DNA of 50,732 nucleotides from JAWLHA01 sp041690535 (GCA_041690535.1 JAWLHA010000031.1:1-50732), one strand, 5' to 3'; positions 35,669-43,832 are shown, counted from the first letter of the stretch. Numbers and translations: made by a program. Notes: generated by a model from the sequence alone, not told the origin.

Positions 35669-36085
35669 ATGGCAAGAATGGAGTACACGAGCGCCGAAAG
35701 CGTCTGCAAGGCCGCTGTAACCGGCGGTGCGTTTGGGGCGAGCGAGTACGAATACAACAAAATCGCTTTCGTTGAACGAGTGCTGGGCCTGTGGGCGACA
35801 TCCTACGGAAATGATCTTGTTACTCCTACCGCTGCACACGAAGAAAAAGCAGCCGAGCTTTACGAGTTCTACGTCCTTTATCGGGGTTTCGCTGACACGT
35901 ATCCCGCTTGCCGAAGCGTTGGAAAGATACTGCACACACTGAGTACCGATGGGCTGGATGCGGCTTACGGCGTGTTTGCGGAGGCAAAAAAGGCCCATAT
36001 ACAACCGCTCTTTGAGAGACGGATGGCTCGGAAGGGATGGGAGATAGACATGGTTGACCAGAGTGCATCGGCCCGTTGGCGATAG
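35669..36085 (+). CDS. Hypothetical protein outside the cassette scheme
   Basis: 138 aa, helical (GASEYEYNKIAFVERVLGLW; AAELYEFYVLYRGFADTY). ATG 35669 follows ACAGGAGA. Uses a sigma-70-like -10 box rather than a cassette leader, and its codon use is more AT-rich than its neighbours, suggesting separate acquisition. No family recognised. Confidence 0.7.
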   Translation: MARMEYTSAESVCKAAVTGGAFGASEYEYNKIAFVERVLGLWATSYGNDLVTPTAAHEEKAAELYEFYVLYRGFADTYPACRSVGKILHTLSTDGLDAAYGVFAEAKKAHIQPLFERRMARKGWEIDMVDQSASARWR

Positions 36086-36100
36086 GCACGAGTAGTCAAA

Positions 36101-36125
36101 GAAAAAGCCCCTCCGAAGAGGGGCG
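36101..36125 (-). terminator. Terminator of the frameshifted PP-loop gene
   Basis: On the minus strand GCCCCTC TTCG GAGGGGC then TTTTTCTTTG. Confidence 0.9.
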
Positions 36126-36132
36126 GTGAAGG

Positions 36133-37759
36133 TTAGAACATCGCCATTTGGGCCGTGGTAGGCTTGGGTGGCGCTTCCGGGATGGCCGGCAGAGCCGGTT
36201 CCGCTGGTTCTGCGGTTGGCCGCGAACGTTCCATTGCTCGCTTCCACTCCTCCTTGCTGATCGTGAACGGAAGCAGATCATCAAGGCTGGAGAGCCCGCT
36301 AAACCCGTGCCGTGACTTGAAAGCCGTGCGGCGCAGGATGCCATCGGCGACGGTGAGCTGGTTCTTGGCCAGAGCAACAATCCCCATCCTCGTGTAGTAC
36401 CGGTACCCTTCGGTGATAAGCCCCGTCGGATCGTCGTGGTACCGAACGATGAGTTCATCCATCTCCAGCTCAAGCACCAGGTAGGCCGATTCGATGTCCA
36501 CCGTAAAGAAGTCCTCGGTGTTGACATTCATCACAACCTTCTGCCCCGATACACGAGTACCGATGCAGTCACCCTGCTCGCCCAGCAGCTCCAGCTCCGG
36601 AGATCGCAGGCCCGCATAGGCCCAGACCCGTCCTTCGTCCCAGTCATCCCCCACGTACAGATAGCGGGCGGCCGGCAGGGGCGTTTTCGGGACCATTTCG
36701 ACCTCCGGCACCGGGTAGCGCTGGCCCTCGATGTAGATGTCTCTGAACAGCTTGAGCGCGTGGAATGGCCGGTGATGTCCGTACAGCGACCACATGGCAT
36801 CCACGGCGATCAGTTGCTCGATGGAGACAATCTGGAATCGAGGCTCGCGTCCTTCGCATTGAGCCGCAATCCCCTCCTCCACATCAAGGGTCAAGGCGTA
36901 GCGCAGCAACTCCTCAAGCATGGCCGGCGAATAGATATCCGGTTCCAGCTTGATGTACCCATCCCTGATGGTGCGCCCCACCCAGTTGCGCCGACTCCAG
37001 TCCCACTGGGTTGCCAGAATGAACCGTTGCAGCCGGTTCAACCCCCGGAGGTAGGCATAGCGAGGATCGCCGTCGATCATGTTCTCCAGCGACTTATCCC
37101 GCCCGACCGCCGTACAGGCCCAGCAACCGGTCCTCGCGCCACAACCACGGGACTTCGAGGTTTCCTTCAACATCTCGTCGGCAACCACGGCACAGGAGGT
37201 GCCGGCGGCATCCGCATAGATGCGGAACGTCTCCTCAAAGGTGGAGTACCCGTTGATTTGCCCAGACCGGGCACGCCCCAGGTACTCCCAAACGTCGTCT
37301 TCTGACCAGTAGCAGATCAGACTCAAACGACGTTCGCCCAGCTTCGGGTCGAAGCGAACTTGGTCGGACTCCCCGCGTTGTGACATGCGGTTCCCCCGGA
37401 CCGTGCTCTCGTCGAACCGAATCCCCGTGATGACAACCGGCGGGGTGGTTGCGTTATCGAACTCCGCCAACACGCGCTTGCGAAGCCTGACCATGGGTTC
37501 AATCTTCCAATCCACGGTGCAGTCCCGGTCGGAGGAGTTGGGGAAAATCGGCAGCCCCCTGCCCCCAATGACGCGGGTCACCCAGTTGGATGCCAGCGAT
37601 GGGGTTGCCGTTTCAACCCGGACATTGAGCCCGTGTCGCCACCAAGTTACCGCAGCAAGAACTGTCTTTCCCGGAAGACCAGGCGACACAGACGGGGGTC
37701 GTTCGCTCGAACAGCTCCCGCAGGGTCTCCTTGGCCCTGGCGATAAGTTCCTCAAGCAT
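36133..37759 (-). pseudogene. DndC-like PP-loop protein, frameshifted in the ATP loop
   Basis: From ATG 37759 the frame reads MLEELIARAKETLRELFE ... VCVAWSSGKDSS, the SGKDS ATP-pyrophosphatase motif, and then stops after 48 codons. The remaining ~530 codons lie in the +1 frame (LAAVTWWRHGLNVRVETAT ...). They include the cysteine cluster RGCGARTGCWACTAVGRDKS typical of DndC, plus RSGQING and WSRRNW. The break lies at about 37658-37662, where GTTCT could be the remnant of an 8-nt slippage deletion. The gene would be about 545 codons. Either inactive or a sequencing error. Confidence 0.8.
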
Positions 37760-37822
37760 GGTGGTTCTCCTCGTTTCCGGCAGGCGCCGGGGTTCAGGAG
37801 GACATACCTGGAGGGGTGCAAC
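37760..37822 (-). promoter_or_regulatory. Minus-strand cassette leader for 37759
   Basis: Minus strand: TTGCAC (37817-37822), N9, TATGTC, GAACC, hairpin CCGGC/GCCGG 37777-37790, GAGGAG. Confidence 0.9.
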
Positions 37823-37837
37823 CGACGGGCGGGGGCA

Positions 37838-37873
37838 TAAGAAAGCCCGGCCGCCACGAGGGCGGTACCGGGC
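37838..37873 (-). terminator. Terminator of the methyltransferase gene, type B
   Basis: Minus strand CCCGGTACCGCC ... GGCGGCCGGGC then TTTCTTAT. Confidence 0.85.
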
Positions 37874-37893
37874 CGGTTTGAAGGTACTGCTGG

Positions 37894-39612
37894 TTACGCT
37901 GCAATCAACCGCTGCTGTTTCGGAGCGGGCTCAAGCAGACGTTCCACGTCGATGCCATGCTTCTTCAGCACTTCCCCGACGGCGGTGTCGATGGCCTCCA
38001 TAGCCGCTGCCCGCTTCTCCTGGTCGTACGAGAGCCGATACATGGGGTTGTCCCAGTGATTTCCCCTGAACCGCATGTTGATTTCCGCACGCACTTCCTT
38101 GTCGAACTTCTCGGCCTTCTCGTACTGCACCCAGAACTCCTTGCTTACCCGATCATCTTCCGGCGGCAGCCAGCTCCGTTGCCGTCCCACGAGCCGGTTG
38201 AGCCGGTCGACCAACTTCTTGTCCCGAGGGAAGAAGTGGATCGTCCCGATGCCGGGGTAGTAACGGACATCGAAGTACGAACTGCTTACCCGTTTGCCCG
38301 AGCGAAGCTCCGAGAAACGGTTTCGGAACACCTCCGCCAGACCGATAAGCGGCTCGACTTTGCCATCGAGCATGGCAAACACCTTGTCGAAATCCGCCAA
38401 CAGCCGTTCGGAGTCCCAGCTCAGGCTCCTTTGCCAGCTCTCGGACTTGTGGCCCGGCAGGATGAAGCGGGTCGTTTTGATCCGCATCCCGGCCGTACGG
38501 TGCTTGTCGTTGGACTTCCAGCCCTTGTAAAACACCGTGTTGTCCGAGTGGTAGCGCGTGATCTGGTCGAAGACATCGCAAGCCATGTCGATTTGGATCT
38601 GCCCCTGGTTCTGCACGAGACCGTGGAGGAATCCATAGACATTGCTGACGGTGAATTCGAGCTTCTTGACCTGCTCGAACTCTGCCTCGACCTGCTTCTG
38701 CGCGGACGACGAAAGGCGTGAGGTCACCTGCGAACCCCGCAGGATGCTCGTCCAGGCCCGATCCTTGAGCCCGTCGTAACGCTCGGCCAACTGCCCGATC
38801 ACCCATTTCACCGAGGCATCGAACGAGTCGCTCGTCCCGTCGCCACACCGCTGTGCCATCGTCTCCCCCAGCAAGGCGGTGTAGTGCTTGGCACGCGCCT
38901 CGGCAAGGACGGACTCGCGAGTAGCCCGTACTGCCGCATTGAAGGCCAAAACGGTATTTTCGATGGTCGAATTGGCCAGCGCCAATTCGTTCATCTCCTC
39001 GTACCCCTCGCCAAGGGCATCATGCCCTTTTTGGTCCCGTTTCAGGTCATCAAAGAACGACCCGAGCAGGTCCGCCTTCACATCGGCCTCCTTCCGCAGG
39101 TAGACCAACGCCACGTCCACATCGGCCTTACGCTCCGCATCCGCACCGGAGAACGCCCCCTCGATGTACTCCACCTCACCATGCTGCTCGATGAGGCCCA
39201 CGAGAAGCTGACGCTCCTTGGTGTACGGATTCCGGATGGTCTCCGCATTCAGGATTGCCACGATCTCGCCATCCCAGAGGATGCTCCACGCCTTGAGGAC
39301 GTGTTCAGCCCCGTAGAGGAACGGCGGGTTCATGATGATGTGGGAGTAGATGGTCCCTCCTTGGAACTGGAGGAAGTCGATCCCTACCACATTGAACCCT
39401 TTTTCCCGGAGCGTCGGGTGCTTGGCAATGTCGATCTCCGCGCAATCCACTACCGGCTTGGCGTAATAGCCACCTGGCCTGGCATCGGCCAGGTCCCCCT
39501 TGCCAGCGGACGGTTCAAGAACACGGGTGAAGTCCCGGTTCTTGAACTTACTCCAGGCGCGTACGGCCAGAGCCTGCGTCGTCGGGTAAAACTGAACATC
39601 GCACGTATCCAT
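37894..39612 (-). CDS. N6-adenine DNA methyltransferase with DUF4942-type C-terminus
   Basis: 572 aa. N-terminal Rossmann methyltransferase domain: SAM-binding RVLEPSAGKGDLADA (about 35) and catalytic NPPF in HIIMNPPFLYGAEHV (about 105). The long C-terminal part (about 200-560) is the DUF4942-type region common in phage and plasmid methyltransferases. Predicted to methylate adenine in DNA, protecting the element or regulating it. ATG 39612 follows the minus-strand leader. No cognate restriction endonuclease is seen nearby. Confidence 0.88.
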   Translation of the reverse strand: MDTCDVQFYPTTQALAVRAWSKFKNRDFTRVLEPSAGKGDLADARPGGYYAKPVVDCAEIDIAKHPTLREKGFNVVGIDFLQFQGGTIYSHIIMNPPFLYGAEHVLKAWSILWDGEIVAILNAETIRNPYTKERQLLVGLIEQHGEVEYIEGAFSGADAERKADVDVALVYLRKEADVKADLLGSFFDDLKRDQKGHDALGEGYEEMNELALANSTIENTVLAFNAAVRATRESVLAEARAKHYTALLGETMAQRCGDGTSDSFDASVKWVIGQLAERYDGLKDRAWTSILRGSQVTSRLSSSAQKQVEAEFEQVKKLEFTVSNVYGFLHGLVQNQGQIQIDMACDVFDQITRYHSDNTVFYKGWKSNDKHRTAGMRIKTTRFILPGHKSESWQRSLSWDSERLLADFDKVFAMLDGKVEPLIGLAEVFRNRFSELRSGKRVSSSYFDVRYYPGIGTIHFFPRDKKLVDRLNRLVGRQRSWLPPEDDRVSKEFWVQYEKAEKFDKEVRAEINMRFRGNHWDNPMYRLSYDQEKRAAAMEAIDTAVGEVLKKHGIDVERLLEPAPKQQRLIAA

Positions 39613-39677
39613 CTTGGTTCTCCTCGTCATGCCGGCTAAATGCCGGGGTTCAGGAGGACATACCGGGGGGGGTGCAA
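39613..39677 (-). promoter_or_regulatory. Minus-strand cassette leader for 39612
   Basis: Minus strand: TTGCAC (39672-39677), N9 or N10, TATGTC, GAACC, hairpin CCGGC/GCCGG 39632-39646, GAGGAG. About 80 bp around it nearly match 37791-37870. Confidence 0.88.
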
Positions 39678-39693
39678 CCGACGGGCGGGGGCA

Positions 39694-39729
39694 TAAGAAA
39701 GCCCGGCCGCCACGAGGGCGGTACCGGGC
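39694..39729 (-). terminator. Terminator, type B
   Basis: Minus strand CCCGGTACCGCC ... GGCGGCCGGGC then TTTCTTAT. Near-duplicate of 37838-37873. Confidence 0.85.
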
Positions 39730-39751
39730 TGGGTGAAGCGGCTATACAGCC

Positions 39752-40336
39752 TTACATGCCGAGGGCTTGCTGCCCCGGAATGTCGTTGCGAGTGGGCTGA
39801 GGTGCGACTGGGGCCTCCGGGCGCGGCAGACGTGCCGCTCCGACCGTAATTTCCCAACGGTTGCGACTTCCCCGCTTGGTGAGGTGCAGCTTGACCTCTC
39901 CGCTTTCGCGAAAGACACCGACCACTTCCCCGGTGCTGTATCGGCTGACACCAAACCGAAGCTCTTTGAGCTTCTGTCCGACAGCAAACAGCTTGACCGC
40001 TTCGCGGTTGGCGGCCCGCTCTCGCCGGGCGTTAAGGGCGCCACGGGCATAGTAAACCTCCATCCCGCGCACGCCACCCTCCACGCGACGAATTTCCGGA
40101 TCGTTCGGATACTCGAAGTAATCCCCGAGCGATTTCGCGACAGCATCGAATACGTCGCTGGTGTAGAAAAGCCCGCCGTCAATGGCTTCGGCGACCGCAT
40201 CCATAAGACGCTGCATGTGACCGTCGGGTTCGGCTCGTTCGGCTTCCACCGGCTCCCACTTGTCGGCGGCATCATTGCTGGTGGTGAACGGATACCGCTC
40301 TTCGGCTTCTTGCCCCTTCGCTTGCTCAACACTCAT
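39752..40336 (-). CDS. Hypothetical protein
   Basis: 194 aa. Acidic N-terminal helix region (SVEQAKGQEAEERYPFTTS), a central region DAVAKSLGDYFEYPNDPE, and a basic beta-rich C-terminus (FRESGEVKLHLTKRGSRNRW) that could bind nucleic acid. No family recognised. ATG 40336 follows GAGGAG. Confidence 0.75.
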   Translation of the reverse strand: MSVEQAKGQEAEERYPFTTSNDAADKWEPVEAERAEPDGHMQRLMDAVAEAIDGGLFYTSDVFDAVAKSLGDYFEYPNDPEIRRVEGGVRGMEVYYARGALNARRERAANREAVKLFAVGQKLKELRFGVSRYSTGEVVGVFRESGEVKLHLTKRGSRNRWEITVGAARLPRPEAPVAPQPTRNDIPGQQALGM

Positions 40337-40400
40337 ACTGGTTCTCCTCGTGTCCGGCCCGAATGCCGGGGTTCGAGGGGACATACCCCGAGGGGTGAAA
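40337..40400 (-). promoter_or_regulatory. Minus-strand cassette leader for 40336
   Basis: Minus strand: TTTCAC (40395-40400), TATGTC, GAACC, hairpin CCGGC/GCCGG 40354-40369, GAGGAG. Confidence 0.88.
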
Positions 40401-40410
40401 GAGGGCGACA

Positions 40411-40434
40411 GAGAAAGCCCCTCCGAAGAGGGGC
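40411..40434 (-). terminator. Terminator, type A
   Basis: Minus strand GCCCCTC TTCG GAGGGGC then TTTCTC. Confidence 0.88.
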
Positions 40435-40445
40435 ATGAATCGAGG

Positions 40446-40787
40446 TTAATCCGAAAGGCTGATCTGGACGGGTGATTTGCGGTACCCGCGCATCTTCCAG
40501 CCGTAGCCCCACCGCCAGGAAAACGGCAAGTTCGGGTGGCCGCCGAAGCGGACCGCTGCCCACATCAGGAACGCCCAGATGGGGTGCCCTTTGCGAGCCA
40601 CGCAGACCATGAGTTCCACGTCTGCATTGGCGCGATCTTTGCGATCCCCGCCTTGCCAGTAGGTTACGTCGTGGGCCTCGCAGCATCCCTCCCACGGTGG
40701 CGGACGCTTGAACAGCCGGCGCCACAGCACGCTCATGCCGCCGCTGCATCCGTCGGTGGTAAAGGGATAGTCAGGTTTCTGTTCCAT
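40446..40787 (-). CDS. Phospholipase A2-like protein
   Basis: 113 aa. Carries the PLA2-type features DGCSGG (calcium-loop-like, about residues 12-17) and GCCEAHDVTYW with the catalytic His-Asp pair (CCxxHD), followed by ANADVELMVCVARKG and a hydrophobic patch. No signal peptide is seen. Small PLA2-like proteins occur in phages and plasmids; substrate and role are unknown. Own leader and terminator. Confidence 0.72.
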   Translation of the reverse strand: MEQKPDYPFTTDGCSGGMSVLWRRLFKRPPPWEGCCEAHDVTYWQGGDRKDRANADVELMVCVARKGHPIWAFLMWAAVRFGGHPNLPFSWRWGYGWKMRGYRKSPVQISLSD

Positions 40788-40852
40788 CGGGGTCTCCTCG
40801 TGATCCGGCAAAATTGTCGGGGTTCGAGGGGACATATCGGAGGTAGTGCAAT
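40788..40852 (-). promoter_or_regulatory. Minus-strand cassette leader for 40787
   Basis: Minus strand: TTGCAC (40847-40852), TATGTC, GAACC, hairpin CCGAC/GCCGG with one mismatch 40805-40820, GAGGAG. Confidence 0.85.
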
Positions 40853-40883
40853 AGAAAGCCCGGCCGCCGAAGCGGTACCGGGC
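40853..40883 (-). terminator. Terminator, type B
   Basis: Minus strand GCCCGGTACCGC TTCG GCGGCCGGGC then TTTCT. Confidence 0.88.
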
Positions 40884-40893
40884 TGAGATGAAT

Positions 40894-41229
40894 TTACGCC
40901 TCTTTGGTTTGAGCCTCCGTGGCCCGTGCCTCCCTCTCCTTCTTTCGCTGTTTGTACGCCTTAAGTGTCGGACACCGGCCCGGCATTTTTCCAGCGGCGC
41001 AGTTCATCGGTGAGGTCGAGTTCCCATACGACTGGCAATGGGTCATCGGGCAACGCGGGGGTTCCAGAGTGGAGATCAGGAGCCAAACAACCTCATTAAG
41101 CTGAGTGTCCGTGATGCCGCGTTTCTCCAGCACGGTTGCCAGTTTGTCGAGGTTGATGGCATCCGGATCGATGTCCCGCATCCGGAGCGCGTTTTTCAGT
41201 CGTGGCCATTTTTCGTAGGCATTCCACAT
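40894..41229 (-). CDS. Hypothetical protein with cysteines
   Basis: 111 aa. N-terminal helices (YEKWPRLKNALRMRDIDPDA), a middle with three cysteines (PRCPMTHCQSYG, NCAAGKMPGRC) that could bind metal, and a very basic helical tail (AYKQRKKEREARATEA). No family recognised. Confidence 0.74.
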   Translation of the reverse strand: MWNAYEKWPRLKNALRMRDIDPDAINLDKLATVLEKRGITDTQLNEVVWLLISTLEPPRCPMTHCQSYGNSTSPMNCAAGKMPGRCPTLKAYKQRKKEREARATEAQTKEA

Positions 41230-41295
41230 CGGTATGTTCTCCTGATAGTTCCGGGCAATTCCGGGGTTCGAAGAGACATATCGGAGGAAGTGCAA
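41230..41295 (-). promoter_or_regulatory. Minus-strand cassette leader for 41229
   Basis: Minus strand: TTGCAC (41290-41295), TATGTC, GAACC, hairpin CCGG/CCGG 41251-41264, AGGAGA. Confidence 0.85.
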
Positions 41296-41329
41296 GAGAA
41301 AAGCCCGGCCGCCGAAGCGGTACCGGGCT
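41296..41329 (-). terminator. Terminator, type B
   Basis: Minus strand GCCCGGTACCGC TTCG GCGGCCGGGC then TTTTCTC. Confidence 0.88.
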
Positions 41330-41352
41330 TTGAATGGCGAAATGAGCAGGGG

Positions 41353-41897
41353 TCAGTCCTGATCGTCGGATTCGACGACAGCCCGTTCCTCACCACAGGA
41401 GGAGCAGTCTTCATTGGTGCAGTACCAAAGCTCATACCGCACCCCCTCAACCAGATCGGTCTTACCCATAGGCTCCATTTCCTCACCGCAGTCGTCGCAA
41501 ACTGGCGCTCCATCGTCGCTGTCCACCGTCAAAACGGTGTCTGCATTCAGTTCATGCGCCTTGAGCACGACAATGTGAGTGCCCTCGTACTGGGCGGCGA
41601 CCTCCTCCTTGGTTTCCTCCGACTTGCGATACATCTCCTCTTCAAAGGCTACTATTGCCTTCTCCAGAGATTCCGCCTCAAACACCAGACCTGTATCTTC
41701 GTCCTCGCCCGGAATGCGTCCCACCACCAGGAAGTGTTTTACGCTCAGTTGGTCGAGATAGTTCAGGGCTTGGCGAACGGCGCCCAGCGGTCTCCCGGTC
41801 CCGAATGCTTCTCGGTCCATGGCTCCAGGTTTTCGAGGATCGTCCGGAGTTCGGCGAGGGGATCGCGCTTTGTTGCAACGGCATTGGTCTCGGCCAT
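41353..41897 (-). pseudogene. Frameshifted gene, zinc-ribbon C-terminus
   Basis: From ATG 41897 the frame reads MAETNAVATKRDPLAELR ... DRWAPFAKP then stop (41763). A second frame continues with ALNYLDQLSVKHFLVVGRIP and ends in a zinc ribbon (CDDCGEEMEPMG ... CTNEDCSSCGEE). One extra base near 41770 would join them as FAKALNYLDQL, so I read one gene of about 180 codons with a one-base deletion. A separate start at ATG 41820 is possible but has a poor ribosome site. Confidence 0.6.
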
Positions 41898-41960
41898 CGT
41901 TTCTCTCCGTAATTCCGCCAAAGTGGCGGGGTTCAGGGAGACATACCGCTACCGGTGCAA
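41898..41960 (-). promoter_or_regulatory. Minus-strand cassette leader for 41897
   Basis: Minus strand: TTGCAC (41955-41960), TATGTC, GAACC, hairpin CCGCCA/TGGCGG 41914-41928 (covariant), GGAGAGAA rather than GAGGAG. Confidence 0.88.
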
Positions 41961-41962
41961 GG

Positions 41963-41991
41963 TTGACAGCGACCAGCACCCGCACTATACG
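41963..41991 (+). promoter_or_regulatory. Strong sigma-70-like promoter
   Basis: TTGACA (41963-41968), 17 nt, TATACG (41986-41991), start near 41998. Drives the gene at 42025. Confidence 0.75.
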
Positions 41992-42005
41992 TTACGCCGT
42001 CACGT
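41989..42005. promoter_or_regulatory. Palindromic operator candidate
   Basis: ACGTTACGCCGTCACGT, a dyad of form ACGTnACGnCGTnACGT, overlaps the -10 box and the start point. Likely target of the adjacent regulator. Confidence 0.55.
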
Positions 42006-42024
42006 TTAATTAGGAGCATAGTCA

Positions 42025-42453
42025 ATGCCTCGCGGGCGCCCGCTTTACCGAATCACCGCCAGCGACTTTGCCGCTGCCGTACGTTACCTCAGTAGCGCTC
42101 GTGACCGGGGCGAGATTGGTTTGGGCGAGGGCTATGCCGTTTTTCTCGCAGCCACTACCCCCAAGGCCCTGCAAGCCTGGTGTGACGATTACCTGCCCCG
42201 AAAGGTCTGGGAACGGATGGTCAATGCCCTTCGGCAAGCCAGAAAACGCTCCCGCGACTACAAGAGTCGGCCACTCCATCATATCGACCTCACCCACCCA
42301 GCCTGGGTCGCGCTTACCCGGCTGGCCAAAGAGATGGGCGGGGTCACGCTCTCCGAGGCGGTGCTGCAACTGGAGGAAGCCTACGACCGGGCGAACGATG
42401 CTGGCCTGTTGATGCCCACGGGGGCAGACAAAGGCAAGCGCAGGCCCCATTAG
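42025..42453 (+). CDS. Candidate ribbon-helix-helix regulator
   Basis: 142 aa, basic. C-terminal part HHIDLTHPAWVALTRLAKEMG followed by TLSEAVLQLEEAY has the strand-helix-helix pattern of ribbon-helix-helix DNA-binding proteins. Uses a near-consensus sigma-70 promoter with a dyad over its start point, which suggests autorepression. ATG 42025 lies 8 nt after AGGAG. Unusual here in not using a cassette leader. Confidence 0.65.
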   Translation: MPRGRPLYRITASDFAAAVRYLSSARDRGEIGLGEGYAVFLAATTPKALQAWCDDYLPRKVWERMVNALRQARKRSRDYKSRPLHHIDLTHPAWVALTRLAKEMGGVTLSEAVLQLEEAYDRANDAGLLMPTGADKGKRRPH

Positions 42454-42470
42454 GAAGAGCGGCAGTTCGC

Positions 42471-42528
42471 TTTCACTGGTAGCGGTATGTCCCCTTGAAC
42501 CCCCGTTTGGGAACCGAGGAGAACCGAC
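42471..42528 (+). promoter_or_regulatory. Cassette leader for the gene at 42529
   Basis: TTTCAC 42471-42476, N9, TATGTC 42486-42491, weak hairpin CCC/GGG 42500-42511, GAGGAG 42516-42521. Confidence 0.8.
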
Positions 42529-42999
42529 ATGAATGAGACCTTCGCCTATAAGATGGCGTCTTTCGCAAGCCTCGAAGAGGACTGTCGTGAACTTCAAGAC
42601 AAGGAGTTCATTGCCCACCTGTTCGAGTTGGCGCTACCGCAGCAGCGGGCCTACAACGCCGTCATGGAGCGCCACAGCGGCAATCCGGTGGGCGTGGAGT
42701 ATCGGCACAAGAATAAGTCCACGTCGTGGGCTTTCGTGCTGCCGGATGCCTCGGAGCCAGGGAGGCACCGGGTCCAATACTTCGACGAGCATGGCTTTTT
42801 CAGCCATCACGCAGAAGACACGTTGGAGGATGCCGTTCAGGAGATGGTCCGCAATGGGTATGTCACGGAAGAGAAAGGAGTGCTGAGCCGTGTCTCAAAA
42901 ACCGAGGTATGGCGCCGTGGTATGGAACGGTGCTTTCTGATGATGCAAGTCGGCCAGGGGAAGATCACCTATGCCGAGTATCTGGCCAAGGCCGCTTAG
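42529..42999 (+). CDS. Hypothetical protein
   Basis: 156 aa. Helical N-terminus (ASLEEDCRELQDKEFIAHLF), a beta-rich centre with Trp and His (TSWAFVLPDASEPGRHRVQY), and a helical C-terminus (GRGMERCFLMMQVGQ region). No family recognised. Single-gene cassette. Confidence 0.75.
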   Translation: MNETFAYKMASFASLEEDCRELQDKEFIAHLFELALPQQRAYNAVMERHSGNPVGVEYRHKNKSTSWAFVLPDASEPGRHRVQYFDEHGFFSHHAEDTLEDAVQEMVRNGYVTEEKGVLSRVSKTEVWRRGMERCFLMMQVGQGKITYAEYLAKAA

Positions 43000-43023
43000 C
43001 CCTTCGTCACCCGTTCTGCTTCA

Positions 43024-43050
43024 AAAGCCCCTCTTTCGAGGGGCTTTCTT
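43024..43050. terminator. Bidirectional terminator
   Basis: AAAGCCCCTC TTTC GAGGGGCTTT with T tracts on both strands; it serves the cassette at 42529 and the HNH gene on the other strand. Confidence 0.9.
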
Positions 43051-43051
43051 G

Positions 43052-43648
43052 TTAATGCCGTGGGTGCTTGCGAGGCCGCTGGGCCGTTAGGAAGGCCATC
43101 TGATCGGCCAGGATGCGACGGTTCGAGAGGATGAGCCCCTCGATGTGACTCGGCGCGTACGGAAGCGCGAGCAGCGGCATGTGCGCCTGCTCGGGCGTCC
43201 GGCAGTCCTTCTTCCCGTTGCAGCCGCGACAGGCGGTCACCACGTTTTCCCAAGTGTCGGGGCCGCCCTGCCCGCGTGGTACCACATGGTCCCGCGTCAG
43301 CAGGCTCTTCGGGTAAGTCTCGCCGCAGTACAGGCACACATGACTGTCGCGGGCGAACAGCGCCCGGTTGGTCAGCGCGATCACGTAATCCTCGAACCGG
43401 TCGGCATCGGCGCCGTTGACGGCGATGATCGGATGGACCTCCAGGCGCGAGCGCAGCCCTTGGCGGTTCATCCCGCCCCGCAGGGTGATGACCGGGTCAC
43501 CCACCGTCCAGAGCACATCACCAGAGAGGTAGTGACCGGCGGCTTTTTGCCAGTCGACCCACTCGGCCGGGCGCCCACCGCAGTCCACCGCAAGGATAAG
43601 CGGCGGGTCGTTGCTTTGGAGTCTTCTTTCGATGCGGTTCGTTCTCAT
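43052..43648 (-). CDS. HNH endonuclease
   Basis: 198 aa from ATG 43648 (TTG 43690 would add 14 residues). HNH nuclease core with two zinc CxxC pairs: CLYCGETYPKSLLTRDHVVP ... CRGCNGKK; DHVVPRGQGG is the catalytic part. The N-terminal 100 residues (LAVDCGGRPAEWVDWQKAAG) are shared by a common group of free-standing HNH proteins. It borders the tRNA array and may be linked to its mobility (inference). Confidence 0.88.
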   Translation of the reverse strand: MRTNRIERRLQSNDPPLILAVDCGGRPAEWVDWQKAAGHYLSGDVLWTVGDPVITLRGGMNRQGLRSRLEVHPIIAVNGADADRFEDYVIALTNRALFARDSHVCLYCGETYPKSLLTRDHVVPRGQGGPDTWENVVTACRGCNGKKDCRTPEQAHMPLLALPYAPSHIEGLILSNRRILADQMAFLTAQRPRKHPRH

Positions 43649-43677
43649 GGCGTCGTGCTCGTAACAGCGTGGCTCAT

Positions 43678-43702
43678 AGCCCTTCAACAATCAGGATTGC
43701 CA
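43678..43702. repeat. Left inverted repeat of the tRNA array
   Basis: AACAATCAGGATTGCC plus flanking AGCCCTTC; inverted relative to 47133-47158 with only two differences over about 24 bp. Confidence 0.8.
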
Positions 43703-43708
43703 CACAAA

Positions 43709-43746
43709 TGGAGCTGCCCACCGGAGTCGAACCGGCGGCCTCGCAA
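43709..43746 (-). pseudogene. tRNA fragment (3' half)
   Basis: Minus strand: 3' acceptor half with CCA, T arm CCGGTTCGACTCCGG and part of an anticodon stem, but no 5' half. Remnant at the distal end of the array. Confidence 0.7.
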
Positions 43747-43824
43747 TGGTCTCCGTAGCCGGGTTCGAACCGACGACCTCAGCACCCCCAGTGCTGCGCT
43801 CTACCAGGCTGAGCTATACGGAGT
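43747..43824 (-). tRNA. tRNA-Pro(GGG)
   Basis: Anticodon loop CTGGGGG; acceptor, D and T arms are complete; CCA encoded. Confidence 0.92.
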
Positions 43825-43832
43825 TAGTTGAA

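Noticed and set aside
36436..37305. 289-aa plus-strand ORF opposite the DndC-like gene
   Set aside because: The minus strand carries recognisable DndC-type motifs; the plus frame is a shadow.
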